Made by a program: the position numbers and the translations under genes. Shown here piece after piece: positions 27,022-36,596 of a DNA stretch of 64,000 bases (position 1 is the stretch's first letter; each line of letters begins with the position of its first letter). Location of the stretch: the NCBI RefSeq assembly GCF_902497895.1, contig NZ_CABVHQ010000019.1:29573-93572 (forward strand), given 5' to 3'. The notes under the pieces are model-generated. The model made no database searches and had not been told where the DNA came from. It saw only the letters and a list, made by a program, of their open reading frames with translations. This stretch comes from Pseudomonas fluorescens. Its GTDB lineage: Bacteria; Pseudomonadota; Gammaproteobacteria; Pseudomonadales; Pseudomonadaceae.

Positions 27022-30000
27022 TTAGTCGAGTTTGGTCGGCGGTGGCTCTTGCGTCGATTCGCCGACGGGCGCGGGCACGATGGTTTTGTTTTCCGATTCG
27101 ATGGGCACCATCTTGTACTCCTGGCCCTGAAGATTTTTCAGGTAGACCTCCATCTGCCGGAACGAGATGTTGATCTTCTGTTTCTTGAACTCGCGGTTGA
27201 TGAAGCGGTTGACCTCATCGAGCACCGGGTTGCGGTCGCCCAGGTCTCGCACGTGCATACGCAGTTCGTGGTCCAGGGTGCTTTCGCCGAAATTCAGGAA
27301 GTACACATGGGGCGCCGGGTCTTTGAGGACTCGCGGATTGTCCTGGGCGGCCTTGAGCAGCAGCTCCTTGACCAGGTCGAGATCGGAGCCGTAGTCGACC
27401 CCGAGCTTGAGGGTGACCCGAGTGATGGTGTCGGTCAGCGACCAGTTGATCAGTTGCCCGGTAATGAACGTCTTGTTCGGGACAATGATGTCCTTGCGGT
27501 CGAAGTCGGTGATAGTCGTCGCGCGGATGCGGATCTTGCTTACCGTGCCGGACAGGTTGCCGATGGTGATGGTGTCGCCGATCCGGACCGGGCGCTCGAA
27601 GAGGATCATGATCCCCGAGATGAAGTTGGCGAAGATTTCCTGCATGCCGAAACCCAGACCTACTGACAGCGCCGCCACCAGCCATTGCAATTTGTCCCAG
27701 CTCACGCCGAGGGTGGACAACGTGGAGACGAAACCGACCCCGGCGATCACATAGGACAGCAGCGTGGTGGTGGCGTAGGCGCTGCCTTGGGCCAGATCGA
27801 GCTTGGACAGCACCAGCACTTCCAGCAGACCGGGCAGGTTGCGCGCCAGGGCGAAGGTAATGCCGATGATGATCAGCGCCCCGAGCAAGTCGCCGATGCT
27901 GATTGGCACCATGCTGACGTTGGCGCCGCTGCCGCTGGTGTATTCGTAGAGGGTGACGTTGTCCAGGTACGAGAAGACCGTGATCAGGTCCGACCAGACC
28001 CAATACAGCGCGGCAATGAAACCACCGAGCAGTGCCAGACGGATCAGGCGCATGGACTGTTCATTGACCTGCTCGATGTCCAGCGTCGGCTCTTCAACCA
28101 CTGCTTCGCCATCCCCGGCTTCCTTGGCCGCCTGGCGCTTGCTCAGTGCCCGCTGGTAGGCCAGACGTCGCGCAGCGACACCCAGGCCGCGAGCGAAGGT
28201 GGCTTCGATCACCAGCCAGAACATCAGCAGGTAAAGGGTGTTGATCAATCGGTCGCTGAGTTTCAGTGCGGTGTAGTAATAGCCGAAGCACACCGCGATG
28301 AACAAGGCGATCGGCAGGGCGGTGAACAAAACCCCGACGGCTTTGCGAAACAGTGAAGCGTTGCGGTGCGTCGGGCTGCTGATCAGCAGCCGGCTGAGCA
28401 GCCAGGTCATCAAGGCGTAGCAGGTCAGGACTACCGGCATCCCGAGGACGTCATCGGCCAATGCCGCGGGTTGCAGCTCGGCGACGGCAACCACCGCCAC
28501 CAGCGCCAACACCACCAGCCCGAGTCGACGGATCCAGCCCTGGAGAAATTCGACCTGGCGCTTTTCCCAACGGAAATGCAGTTCGGCCACGCCACCCGGC
28601 GCGAGGGTCCGGTAGGCGGTGTAGAACACCAGCCAGGCCTGGGAAATCTGCAGCAGCGCCGCACCCAGGTTGGTGTTCTGTCCCCGGGCATCGATCTGCA
28701 AGGCATACCCGCACAGGGCCAGCGCCAGGGAAACCGGCATCGCCAGCAGGATATTGATCAGAATTGCCTGGGGCGTATGCCACTGGCTGTCGCGCTTGAA
28801 ATGGCCGATGTCCTGGTGAACCTTGTTCAGCTGGGCATAGAGGTTTTTGCGTCGCCATAGCAAGGCGCCGATCAGCAATGCCAGTGGCAGGAACAGCAGC
28901 GGGCGCTGGGTCAGGCCGTCGGCCAGCTCGCTCAGGCTTGAAGCCCATGGCAGGGTGGTGATCTGTCGTTCCAGTCGCTCAGGGACTGCGCGCATCCACT
29001 CGAGGTCCAGTGGCTTGTTGCTGGGAATCCAGAACATCTGTTCATCAAGGGTCGCGCGCAGGCTTTGTGCCGTGGCGAGCAGCTGCTTCTGGTTCAGTTG
29101 CAGGGTGATGGATTCGTTGAGTACGGCGCTCAGCTCGCGGTTCAGTCGTTCCAGCAGATCGGCGCGGGTGGTTGCCAGCTCGAGCAGGGTCTTGCGCAAC
29201 TGTGGAGTGACCTGCTCCGGCGTTTGGGTCGCCAGCAGGGTGTCAACGTAGGCACTCGGATTACTGAGCAGCTCTCGTTGCTGGCTGACCTCGAACTGGT
29301 ACAGGCGAATATCGGCGATCTGATCGGCCAGATCGCGGTCGAGCTTGAGGTGGGGCAGCGCCTGTTTTTGCTTATAAAGAATCTTCGACAGCAGCAGGCT
29401 ACCCTTGAGCACGCTGATCTGCTCTTCCAGGGCTGAATCGCTTTGGGTGACGCTGTCCAGCTGCTGCTTGGTCTGCAGGTTCTGCTGGGTTACCACGTTG
29501 AGGCGGTCGGTGCTTTTGAGCAGGTAATCGGAGAGTTTCAGATTGGCCGCGCTTTCACTGGCGAGCAGGCTGCTGCCGCCGGATTTCTGCGCTTCGATCG
29601 ACTGTTGGGTCACCGTCTCCTGGGACTGGGCCAGGCGCTTCTGGTTGATCAGGGTTTGCAGGTCCTGGATTTCCCGCTCCAGGCGCGCGGTCTTTTCTTC
29701 CAGCAGATCATGTTGACTGTTGCCCAGGTCTTGCAGCTGGTTATTGCCAGCCAGTTCCTGGCGGCGCAGCGGAATCAATGCATCGAGCGCGGCCTGTTCG
29801 GCAGCGAGCAGATTGCGTTGGTCGGCACTCAGCGGCTTGCCGTTGTCCTTGCCACTTTTCAGAATGTTGTTGATCGCCTGGATGCGCGTCTGGCTGCTGC
29901 TGATCTCCGCCTGAGCCCGCTCCGGGCGAGTCTGGGAGGTGATGATCAGGCTATTGGCATCGGCCAGGGCTTTTTGCAGTTGGCCTTGCTGGCTAGTGCG

Positions 30001-30372
30001 CTCGGTCAGCAACTGCTCCAGCTGCGGGACTGGCAGGTTGGCGTAACGTTGCGCCGTAGGCACCACCTTGGTCGCCTTGAGGCGTGTCAGTTCCTTCTGG
30101 TTTTCACTGTTCTGGCGCGGCGCGGTGCTCAGTTGCTGGTTGAGGGCGGCCAGTTTTTTTTCGTAATCCTGCTTGTTGGCCAAGTGGGTCAACGTTTGTT
30201 GCAGAATTCCTTGCAGGGCTTTTTGGTCAGCTTCGGGTAGTTTTCGATCAGCAATTTTGTCCAGGCTCTGCTGGACTGCCTCGGTGCTGGGCAGGTCTGC
30301 CGCGTAAAGCGTACCGACGGAAAGACTCAGGCCAAGCAGGACAATAGCGAGATAAGTGCGCAGGGTTGACAT
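27022..30372 (-). CDS. mscK: Mechanosensitive channel MscK (KefA)
   Basis: 1116 residues. A signal peptide (LAIVLLGLSLSVGTLYA) is followed by ~470 residues of periplasmic coiled coils, then ~11 membrane helices and the MscS-type pore and vestibule domain (residues ~870-1080): WLVAALSVGLGFGMQEIFANFISGIMILFERP and the conserved VPNKTFITGQLINWSLTDTITR. Large MscS-type channels like this release solutes on hypo-osmotic shock; MscK of E. coli also responds to K+. The ATG is solid. It is transcribed just before cvrA on the same strand, 34 bases apart, so co-expression is likely. Confidence 0.88.
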   Translation of the reverse strand: MSTLRTYLAIVLLGLSLSVGTLYAADLPSTEAVQQSLDKIADRKLPEADQKALQGILQQTLTHLANKQDYEKKLAALNQQLSTAPRQNSENQKELTRLKATKVVPTAQRYANLPVPQLEQLLTERTSQQGQLQKALADANSLIITSQTRPERAQAEISSSQTRIQAINNILKSGKDNGKPLSADQRNLLAAEQAALDALIPLRRQELAGNNQLQDLGNSQHDLLEEKTARLEREIQDLQTLINQKRLAQSQETVTQQSIEAQKSGGSSLLASESAANLKLSDYLLKSTDRLNVVTQQNLQTKQQLDSVTQSDSALEEQISVLKGSLLLSKILYKQKQALPHLKLDRDLADQIADIRLYQFEVSQQRELLSNPSAYVDTLLATQTPEQVTPQLRKTLLELATTRADLLERLNRELSAVLNESITLQLNQKQLLATAQSLRATLDEQMFWIPSNKPLDLEWMRAVPERLERQITTLPWASSLSELADGLTQRPLLFLPLALLIGALLWRRKNLYAQLNKVHQDIGHFKRDSQWHTPQAILINILLAMPVSLALALCGYALQIDARGQNTNLGAALLQISQAWLVFYTAYRTLAPGGVAELHFRWEKRQVEFLQGWIRRLGLVVLALVAVVAVAELQPAALADDVLGMPVVLTCYALMTWLLSRLLISSPTHRNASLFRKAVGVLFTALPIALFIAVCFGYYYTALKLSDRLINTLYLLMFWLVIEATFARGLGVAARRLAYQRALSKRQAAKEAGDGEAVVEEPTLDIEQVNEQSMRLIRLALLGGFIAALYWVWSDLITVFSYLDNVTLYEYTSGSGANVSMVPISIGDLLGALIIIGITFALARNLPGLLEVLVLSKLDLAQGSAYATTTLLSYVIAGVGFVSTLSTLGVSWDKLQWLVAALSVGLGFGMQEIFANFISGIMILFERPVRIGDTITIGNLSGTVSKIRIRATTITDFDRKDIIVPNKTFITGQLINWSLTDTITRVTLKLGVDYGSDLDLVKELLLKAAQDNPRVLKDPAPHVYFLNFGESTLDHELRMHVRDLGDRNPVLDEVNRFINREFKKQKINISFRQMEVYLKNLQGQEYKMVPIESENKTIVPAPVGESTQEPPPTKLD

Positions 30373-30406
30373 AAATACCGGTCAAACTGGATAGAGAGTG
30401 GGCAGT

Positions 30407-32149
30407 TTAGAGGAAGAGTCCGGGCCCCGGGCGACTTCCTTCGGGGAATCTGACGCCCACTTTGCCAATCTTGTTCCCCTCCATCACTGCAACGGTCCAA
30501 ATGGTGTTGTTCCACTCCACCTGGTCACCGACTACTGGCGCACCGCCCACTTTCTGGGTAATGAAGCGGCTTAATGGCATGTCCGGGTCGAGCCCTTCGA
30601 GCTTGAGTCCATACAGCGCTGAAACCGCGCCCAGCCGGGCGTCGCCCTCGAGTATGAAATCGCCGAAGAAGCGTAAATCCAGCCCTCGTTGCGGTGCCTG
30701 GCTGAACAGTTTTCCGAGGGCCGGAAGGTTCTGTTCATGGCCAATTACGCAAAGCAAATCATCGACTTCCAGGGTGGTACTACCCGACGGATGGAGCAGT
30801 TGCTGGCCACGAAACAGGGCCGCGATGCGGGTGCCCTCGGGCATTTTCAGCTCACGAAGGGCCGCACCGATGCACCACTTTTCTGCGCCGAGGCGATAGA
30901 CGAACAATTCCCACTCACTGGTGACATGCACTTCGAGCGCCGCCCGGGAGATTGGCGCGGGCTCTGGCGGAACCGTGACTTTCAGCAGTTTGGCGACCCA
31001 TGGCAGGCTGGTGCCTTGCACTAGCAGCGAGACCAGGACGATAAAGAACGCGAGGTTGAAGTAGAGTTGGGCGTCGGGCAGCCCGGCCATCAGCGGGAAC
31101 ACCGCGAGAATGATCGGTACCGCGCCGCGCAGCCCGACCCAGGCGATAAACGCCTTCTCGCGTCCATGGAAGGCCTTGAACGGCAGCAGCCCGACGATCA
31201 CCGAAAGTGGCCGGGCAAACAGGATCATCCACAACGCCAGACCCAGGGCGGGCAGGGCAATCGGTAGCAAATCGTGGGGAGTGACCAGCAGGCCCAGCAC
31301 CAGGAACATGCCGATTTGCGCCAGCCACGCCATGCCGTCGAGCATGTGCAGAATACCGTGACGGCTGCGCACCGGACGGTTGCCGATAACCAGGCCACAC
31401 AGATAGACCGCGAGGAAGCCGCTGCCGTGCAGGGCGTTGGTCAGGGCGAAGACCACCAGACCGCCACTGATCACCAGAATCGGGTAGAGGCCGGAAGCCA
31501 GCTTGATCCGGTTGACCAATTGCAGCATCACCCAGCCGCCGCCCAGCCCGATGATGGCGCCGATACCGAACTCACGAATCAGATGGGCCAGCAGGTTCCA
31601 GTGCAGGCCGGTCTCGCCGCTGGCGAGCATGTCGATCAGGGTCACTGTGAGGAACACTGCCATCGGATCGTTGCTGCCGGATTCGATTTCCAGGCTGGCG
31701 CTCACCCGTTCGTTGAGGCCCTTGCCGCCCAACAGCGAGAACACTGCTGCGGCGTCGGTTGAGCCGACGATGGCACCGATCAACAGGCCTTGAATGAGGT
31801 TCAGGTCGAACAGCCAGGCCGCCGCCATGCCGGTCAGGCCGGTGGTGATCAACACGCCGATCGTCGCCAGCGACAGCGCCGGCCATAACGCCACGCGAAA
31901 ACTCGCCACCCGGGTGCGCAGGCCGCCGTCGAGCAGGATCACTGCCAGGGCGAGGTTGCCGACCAGATAAGCGGTAGGGTAGTTGTCGAAAATAATGCCG
32001 CCGCCGTCGACCCCGGCGGCCATGCCCACGGCCAGGATGATCACCAGAATCGGGATACCGAGGCGGGACGAAAGAGAACTCACCAGAATGCTCGCACCTA
32101 CCAGCAACGCGCCGATCAAGAACAGGCTGTTGATGGTCGTCGCATTCAA
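30407..32149 (-). CDS. cvrA: K+/H+ antiporter CvrA (NhaP2)
   Basis: 580 residues. About 12 helices of the CPA1/CPA2 fold ([27 protein letters not shown] and the [22 protein letters not shown] region carrying the conserved polar helix pair), then cytoplasmic TrkA-C and CorC-type domains from ~residue 400 ([44 protein letters not shown]). It expels K+ or Na+ in exchange for H+. The TTG start at 32149 has GGAG eight bases upstream; the adjacent ATG (32145) is out of frame. Confidence 0.87.
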   Translation of the reverse strand: MNATTINSLFLIGALLVGASILVSSLSSRLGIPILVIILAVGMAAGVDGGGIIFDNYPTAYLVGNLALAVILLDGGLRTRVASFRVALWPALSLATIGVLITTGLTGMAAAWLFDLNLIQGLLIGAIVGSTDAAAVFSLLGGKGLNERVSASLEIESGSNDPMAVFLTVTLIDMLASGETGLHWNLLAHLIREFGIGAIIGLGGGWVMLQLVNRIKLASGLYPILVISGGLVVFALTNALHGSGFLAVYLCGLVIGNRPVRSRHGILHMLDGMAWLAQIGMFLVLGLLVTPHDLLPIALPALGLALWMILFARPLSVIVGLLPFKAFHGREKAFIAWVGLRGAVPIILAVFPLMAGLPDAQLYFNLAFFIVLVSLLVQGTSLPWVAKLLKVTVPPEPAPISRAALEVHVTSEWELFVYRLGAEKWCIGAALRELKMPEGTRIAALFRGQQLLHPSGSTTLEVDDLLCVIGHEQNLPALGKLFSQAPQRGLDLRFFGDFILEGDARLGAVSALYGLKLEGLDPDMPLSRFITQKVGGAPVVGDQVEWNNTIWTVAVMEGNKIGKVGVRFPEGSRPGPGLFL

Positions 32150-32257
32150 AGGCGGTACTCCAGAAGCAGAAAGGCGGGCACAAACTGACCATGCAGTCTG
32201 CGTGCCAGCGATTCTAACCTGTTGAAATGCAGAGCTGTCAAAAAGCTTTTCAAGATC

Positions 32258-32358
32258 AAAAGATCGCAGCCTGCGGCAGCTCCTACGCAGATTGCCCGCG
32301 ACCCAAACCGAATGTGAACCACGCCCCCCGTAGGAGCTGCCGCAGGCTGCGATCTTTT
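32258..32358. repeat. Paired REP element, GATCGCAGCC type
   Basis: Inverted units AAAAGATCGCAGCCTGCGGC and its reverse complement at the ends, spacing ~45 bases. The 398-base gap 32150-32547 contains this and no gene that I can support. Confidence 0.85.
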
Positions 32359-32547
32359 CGGCCGTGGCGCAGAACCCAATCGCAGTACGACGAAGTGCCA
32401 GGAACCTGACGAATTAATCGTAGTCTTTAACACTCGCGAGCAAGGTCACCGCCAGGAAAATCAGGGGCTTGCGAGCCGGATAACCCTGGCATCCGTGGTG
32501 ACTTTTCTTTATCGTAAGTACCCTTTTAAAATGCCCGAGAAATCAAA

Positions 32548-32778
32548 ATGTTGGAAGCATCCCTAAGCCAATTGGAACAACTGGTCAGCGAGCTGGTGCA
32601 GCAGAACCAGGAGCTGCTCGGCACGAACCAGACCCTGAGTGCGGAACTGGCCCAGGTCAAAGACGAAAACGAAAGCCTGCAACTGAGCCTGATGGAACAG
32701 GAAGAAAAGCAGGGTGCCACCGCCGCACGTATTCAAGCCCTGGTTGAGCGCGTCAGCGCCGGCCCTGTCACCGCATGA
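32548..32778 (+). CDS. ZapB-like coiled-coil protein (TIGR02449 type)
   Basis: 76 residues, almost entirely heptad-rich (LSQLEQLVSELVQQNQELLGTNQTLSAELAQVKDENESLQL). It matches the small coiled-coil proteins encoded next to zapA in pseudomonads. It overlaps the zapA-like gene by four bases (ATGA). The Shine-Dalgarno is weak. A role in Z-ring assembly is inferred from the neighbour. Confidence 0.75.
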   Translation: MLEASLSQLEQLVSELVQQNQELLGTNQTLSAELAQVKDENESLQLSLMEQEEKQGATAARIQALVERVSAGPVTA

Positions 32779-33080
32779 AACATGGCGCCGAAGGGGTAAA
32801 AGTCGTCTCGATTCTCGGAGAAGACTATTCAATCAAGGCGCCGGCCGGGGAAGAGCAGACCCTGCTGGACGCCGCATTAATGTTAAAAGCCGCCCTGGCT
32901 GACACCAAGCGCAAGTACCCGACCCTGATCGGTGACAGGCTGCTGGTGCTGGCCGCGATGAATCTGTGCTCCCAGCAGATCGACATGCAGAAACGGCACA
33001 AGCAGGAACTCGACCGTTACCAAGAGCAAGTCAGCGCCACGGTTCAGGTGATTTCACAGGCGATAGGGCAAAGTAATTAA
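32775..33080 (+). CDS. ZapA-like cell-division protein
   Basis: 101 residues. The ZapA layout is clear: an N-terminal beta-alpha head (VKVVSILGEDYSIKAPAGEEQTLLDAALML) then a long coiled-coil tail (MQKRHKQELDRYQEQVSATVQVI). ZapA cross-links FtsZ filaments. The canonical Pseudomonas locus places this gene pair before the 6S RNA gene and a 5-formyl-tetrahydrofolate cycloligase; neither is here, so this looks like a second copy or a relocated pair. A terminator follows directly. Confidence 0.72.
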   Translation: MKHGAEGVKVVSILGEDYSIKAPAGEEQTLLDAALMLKAALADTKRKYPTLIGDRLLVLAAMNLCSQQIDMQKRHKQELDRYQEQVSATVQVISQAIGQSN

Positions 33081-33107
33081 AACGTTTCCTGGCTGCATTA
33101 CTCAAAC

Positions 33108-33137
33108 GCGCGCTTGGCAATCCGCAAGCGCGCTTTT
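33108..33137 (+). terminator. Rho-independent terminator after the zapA-like gene
   Basis: Nine-base arms GCGCGCTTG/CAAGCGCGC (33108-33116 and 33125-33133) with an 8-base loop and TTTT, 28 bases after the stop. Confidence 0.8.
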
Positions 33138-33194
33138 GGGTGACGGGGGCTCGATAGAGTCAGGCATTTGTCAGGTAAAGAGATCGTCTGTGGT

Positions 33195-33605
33195 TCAAGC
33201 GTAGTAAATGCCTATTTTCAACCTGCCACCTGACATTTCCCGAAAGTACTTGCCTGTTACTTTCCCGCGGTTTCCCGACTTATCGGTGTAGTCGTCACCT
33301 ACGGCAATGGTCAAGTGGAACTCATAGGTATCCGTCGTGGGGTTCGGCAGCTCCGGCAGGACGAATACTTCGTTGCGTCCTTCGTTGAGACTTGCGATTC
33401 CTTGCGCGGCGCCTTTGACCGGTTCAGCATCCACTTCAATGTTGTAATCGTTGTTTTCAAATGTGATGTAACGTTTGTCTGTTACCAGAAATTCACCAAC
33501 AGACGTGAACCATGTGTCGCCGCGTCTTGTGTAAATGTCTTCGGGGTATTCCCCCACGTAATGGCCAGTGGAAACAGTGTTTCTGCGGGTTCGTTCAAGC
33601 TTCAT
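33195..33605 (-). CDS. Uncharacterised small protein
   Basis: 136 residues; I recognise no family. It is soluble and beta-rich with many Asp, Glu, Asn and Thr (TRRGDTWFTSVGEFLVTDKRYITFE; VGDDYTDKSGNRGKVTGKYFREMSGG), no signal peptide and no membrane segment. AGAGA precedes the ATG. A+T content is visibly higher than in the flanking core genes, and it sits alone between the zapA-like gene and yggU, where related genomes would not be expected to have it. Recent acquisition is possible. Confidence 0.5.
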   Translation of the reverse strand: MKLERTRRNTVSTGHYVGEYPEDIYTRRGDTWFTSVGEFLVTDKRYITFENNDYNIEVDAEPVKGAAQGIASLNEGRNEVFVLPELPNPTTDTYEFHLTIAVGDDYTDKSGNRGKVTGKYFREMSGGRLKIGIYYA

Positions 33606-33717
33606 TTTGCGTTCTCTGAATGAACTGTTGGTGCGGGCATATGCCCGCCGTTTTCCCGAAACACGGCAAAACTACGATTCAGGTCCGGAGAGTTTAGGCT
33701 TCAGGTATAAGCCTGAC

Positions 33718-33737
33718 ACCTGTCAAAGTTGACAGGT
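33718..33737. promoter_or_regulatory. 20-base palindrome in the gap upstream of the orphan gene
   Basis: ACCTGTCAA-AG-TTGACAGGT has two perfect nine-base arms. An AGGCTT/AAGCCT pair (33696-33701, 33709-33714) adjoins it. It lies 113 bases from the orphan gene start, in a 322-base stretch (33606-33927) with no convincing gene; it could be a repressor site. Confidence 0.35.
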
Positions 33738-33870
33738 ATGGACGAAAGATTGTCCTCAGGATGCGGAGGTCGATTGCGCAATAAGTGACCAGCGAGACAA
33801 TTGGCCAGGCCTGGTCGTCTTTGTGCGGGCCGACGACCTGGCGCGGCAGATGGGCAAGTTTCGGTTGAGA

Positions 33871-33907
33871 TAGATAATGGGTCGGCAAATTGCCGACCCA
33901 TTATCTA
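33871..33907. repeat. 37-base near-perfect palindrome
   Basis: Arms of 18 bases, TAGATAATGGGTCGGCAA and its exact reverse complement, flank a single A at 33889. It has no run of T on either side, so it is not an ordinary terminator, and it differs from the REP units of this window. Function unknown. Confidence 0.6.
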
Positions 33908-33927
33908 CGGGACCTGGCCTTGAGTCG

Positions 33928-34224
33928 TTACCCAGGGCGTGGCGTTAACCCCGGTAAATCCGGCAGCTTCTTCGGCGAGCTCACCCGAACCCGTTTTTGC
34001 CGATTCAGCTCACCGCTCATCAGGCTCACCTGGCTCCTGGAAACCCCAAACGCCTTGGCCAGAAACGCCATCAGATACGCATTGGCCTTGCCTTCAACCG
34101 GCGGCGCTGTCAGGCGGATCTTCAGACGGTCACCATGCAGCCCACAGAAATCATCGCTGCGGGCCGCAGGTTGCAGGTGACACTCCAGAATCAGGTCGTC
34201 ACCGTCCCAGCGAAAATAGCTCAT
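33928..34224 (-). CDS. yggU: YggU-family (DUF167) protein
   Basis: 98 residues of the DUF167/YggU family: LECHLQPAARSDDFCGLHGDRLKIRLTAPPVEGKANAYLMAFLAKAFGVSRSQVSLMSGE holds the conserved Gly-Lys-Ala-Asn turn. Function unknown. The start overlaps the yggT stop, as in many proteobacteria where yggS-proC-yggT-yggU are linked. Confidence 0.87.
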   Translation of the reverse strand: MSYFRWDGDDLILECHLQPAARSDDFCGLHGDRLKIRLTAPPVEGKANAYLMAFLAKAFGVSRSQVSLMSGELNRQKRVRVSSPKKLPDLPGLTPRPG

Positions 34225-34811
34225 CAGATCAGCCCGAGCAGCCCCTGCGGCATGAGGGCATAGTACGCAATACGTGGGATCAGCCAGCTTTGCAGCAACT
34301 GGATCACGATAAACGCGAAGATCGGCGAGATGTCGAGGCCGCCCAGGTTCGGCACGATACGGCGGAACGGGGCGAGTACCGGTTCAGTAATCTGAGCGAC
34401 CAGCTCTGCGCCCGGATTGTGACTCCCCGGGGCGACCCAGGACAGAATCACACTGATGATCATCGCGTAGAACAGAATACTCAAAAACAGCGAGAAGATA
34501 GCGATCAGTGCCCAAGGCACCAACAGCAGCAAGTCGACCGGGAAGCCTTTGAGCAGCAGAATGACCGCTATCAGCACCATCTGCACGATCAGCGCCAGTA
34601 CAAGCGACGACATGTCCAGCCCGAACATGCTCGGGATTACCCGGCGTAGAGGCTTGAGCAGCGGTTGAGTGGCTTTCACGATGAACTGGCAGAGCGGGTT
34701 GTAAAAATTCGCCCGAACCAATTGCAGGATGAAGCGCAACAGCACGATCAGTAGGTACAGGCTGCCTAAGGTTTTGATTACGAAAATGGCAGCATCATTG
34801 AGTCCTAGCAT
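34224..34811 (-). CDS. yggT: YggT-family inner-membrane protein
   Basis: 195 residues, two repeats of the YggT module, each with two helices and the conserved loop (YNPLCQFIVKATQPLLKPLRRVIP and HNPGAELVAQITEPVLAPFRRIVP). Members of this family have been linked to osmotic-stress tolerance and membrane proteins. Downstream of proC by 24 bases. Confidence 0.87.
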   Translation of the reverse strand: MLGLNDAAIFVIKTLGSLYLLIVLLRFILQLVRANFYNPLCQFIVKATQPLLKPLRRVIPSMFGLDMSSLVLALIVQMVLIAVILLLKGFPVDLLLLVPWALIAIFSLFLSILFYAMIISVILSWVAPGSHNPGAELVAQITEPVLAPFRRIVPNLGGLDISPIFAFIVIQLLQSWLIPRIAYYALMPQGLLGLI

Positions 34812-34835
34812 TATTGATTCCTTTGTAAGAGCTGA

Positions 34836-35654
34836 TTAGCGACCAAGCTGTTCGGCCATCTCGGCCGAGCGATGTGCGGCGGCACCCAGGGCTTTTTCTA
34901 CCAGGGCTTCGAAACCATCGGCCTGGAACGACTTGATGGCGGCTTCGGTGGTACCTGCAGGTGAGGTCACGCGGCGCCGCAGTTCAGCTGCGTCGACATC
35001 ACTGGCCACGGCCATGTGCGCGGCGCCCAAGGCGGTTTGCAGGGTCAGTCGAGCGGCGGTTTCCCGTGGCAGGCCAAGCTTCTCGCCGGCGGCGGTCATG
35101 GCTTCAATCAGCAGGAAGAAATACGCCGGGCCGCTGCCGGAGACCGCGGTGACGGCATCCAGTTGCTGTTCCTGGTCCAGCCACAGGGCGATGCCGACGG
35201 CCGACAGCAGGTCTTCGGCTTGCTGACGCTGTTGGGCAGAGACTTCGGCCGTGGCGTACAGGCCGCTCACGCCCTGGCGCAGCAGTGCCGGGGTGTTGGG
35301 CATGCAACGCACGATCGGATGGGCGCCGAGCCAGTTGTTCATGCTGGCGCAGGTGATACCAGCGGCGATGGACACCACCAATTGATTCGACTTGAGGCTT
35401 GGGCGCAGGGCCTGGCAAACGGCTTTCATCATCTGGGGTTTGACCGCCAGTACGACGACGTCGGCGCCTTCGATGGCTTGGGCGTTGTCGGCGAACAGTT
35501 CGATGCCGTGTTCGGCGTGAACCCTGGCGCGGGTTTCGGCGCCTGGATCACTGGCGCGGATCTGCGCCGCTTCCAGCCCCTTGGCGCGCAGGCCGCCGAT
35601 CAGGCTGGCGGCCATGTTGCCGGCACCGATAAAGGCAATACGAGTCTTGCTCAT
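34836..35654 (-). CDS. proC: Pyrroline-5-carboxylate reductase
   Basis: 272 residues. Rossmann motif IAFIGAGNMAASLIGGL at residues 5-21, then LAVKPQMM and the C-terminal SGSGPAYFFLLIEAM and AAIKSFQADGFEALVEKA, all ProC hallmarks. It catalyses the last step of proline synthesis, NAD(P)H-dependent reduction of pyrroline-5-carboxylate. It follows yggS by 33 bases in the same operon. Confidence 0.93.
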   Translation of the reverse strand: MSKTRIAFIGAGNMAASLIGGLRAKGLEAAQIRASDPGAETRARVHAEHGIELFADNAQAIEGADVVVLAVKPQMMKAVCQALRPSLKSNQLVVSIAAGITCASMNNWLGAHPIVRCMPNTPALLRQGVSGLYATAEVSAQQRQQAEDLLSAVGIALWLDQEQQLDAVTAVSGSGPAYFFLLIEAMTAAGEKLGLPRETAARLTLQTALGAAHMAVASDVDAAELRRRVTSPAGTTEAAIKSFQADGFEALVEKALGAAAHRSAEMAEQLGR

Positions 35655-35687
35655 GAGAGGTCCTTATAGAGAGGTGAGTCAGCCACG

Positions 35688-36386
35688 TCAGGATTGGACG
35701 TAGTCGCGAGCGCCGAACAGCGCGGTACCTATTCGTACCCAGGTGGCGCCGTGGGCAATGGCTGCTTCGAGATCGTGGCTCATGCCCATGGAAAGTGTAT
35801 CGAGTGGCAGATTCAGGCTGGCTTGCAGGCTCTTGTTCAAGTCCTGCACGGCAGCAAAGGCGGCGTCCTGGGCAGTGCGATCTTCAGTCGGCTCGGGGAT
35901 CGCCATCAACCCACGCAGTTTCAAGCGCGGCAAGGCGCTGATGGCGCTGGCCAGGGCGGGCAAATCGGCCGGGGTGCAGCCGGACTTGCTGGCTTCACCG
36001 CTGACGTTGACCTGAATGCAGATATTCAGGGGGGGCAGTGCGGTGGGGCGTTGTTCGGACAAGCGTTGGGCGATTTTCAAGCGATCCACTGAGTGCACCC
36101 AGGCGAAGTTCTCGGCAATAGCGCGAGTCTTGTTCGACTGAATGGGGCCGATAAAGTGCCAACTCAAGGACAGGTCGGCCAATTCGAGCTGTTTGCTCAG
36201 TGCTTCCTGCAGATAGTTCTCGCCGAAGTCGCGGATCCCGGCGGCGTAGGCTTCGCGCAATGCCTCGGCGGGCTTGGTCTTGCTCACTGCCAACAGATGA
36301 ACGCTGTTGGCGTCACGTTGTGCGGCGAGTGCCGCCGCGTGGATCCGCGTCTGAACCAGAGCTACGTTGTCTGCTATCGTGGACAT
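35688..36386 (-). CDS. yggS: Pyridoxal-phosphate homeostasis protein YggS
   Basis: 232 residues, an alanine-racemase-like PLP barrel without a racemase C-terminal domain. PLP Lys lies in LLAVSKTKPAEALREAY, and the phosphate-binding end is MGMSHDLEAAIAHGATWVRIGTALFG. It binds PLP and buffers its supply. The ATG at 36386 has AGGA four bases upstream; a longer frame starts inside the intergenic gap. First gene of the yggS-proC-yggT-yggU operon, divergent from pilT. Confidence 0.9.
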   Translation of the reverse strand: MSTIADNVALVQTRIHAAALAAQRDANSVHLLAVSKTKPAEALREAYAAGIRDFGENYLQEALSKQLELADLSLSWHFIGPIQSNKTRAIAENFAWVHSVDRLKIAQRLSEQRPTALPPLNICIQVNVSGEASKSGCTPADLPALASAISALPRLKLRGLMAIPEPTEDRTAQDAAFAAVQDLNKSLQASLNLPLDTLSMGMSHDLEAAIAHGATWVRIGTALFGARDYVQS

Positions 36387-36596
36387 TCGATCCTGCCTCA
36401 AAAGTGCCTGCGCTCGATCATGCTGCGTTAAAAGCCGACTCGGAATGCTCATTGACTGGCGTCAAGTCGTGTGCGACCCCAGCCGTTCCTCGCCGACTTT
36501 TGCCTTGCCTGATCATCGCTCGGCGACTTTTCAGGCTGGATCTAGTGCGCCAGCGGGTCTGAGGTTCGCGGCATTCTACTGGAATTGGGGAGCTCT

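Noticed and set aside
33081..33194. Expected 6S RNA gene after zapA
   Set aside because: The region holds only a compact terminator hairpin; no long rod-like fold or following cycloligase gene.
33694..33901. Short - strand frames near the palindrome
   Set aside because: Their start codons come from the palindrome arms and the translation shows no family or ribosome site.
33871..33907. dif site or bidirectional terminator
   Set aside because: The arms do not resemble the Pseudomonas dif core as I recall it, and there is no T-run on either strand.
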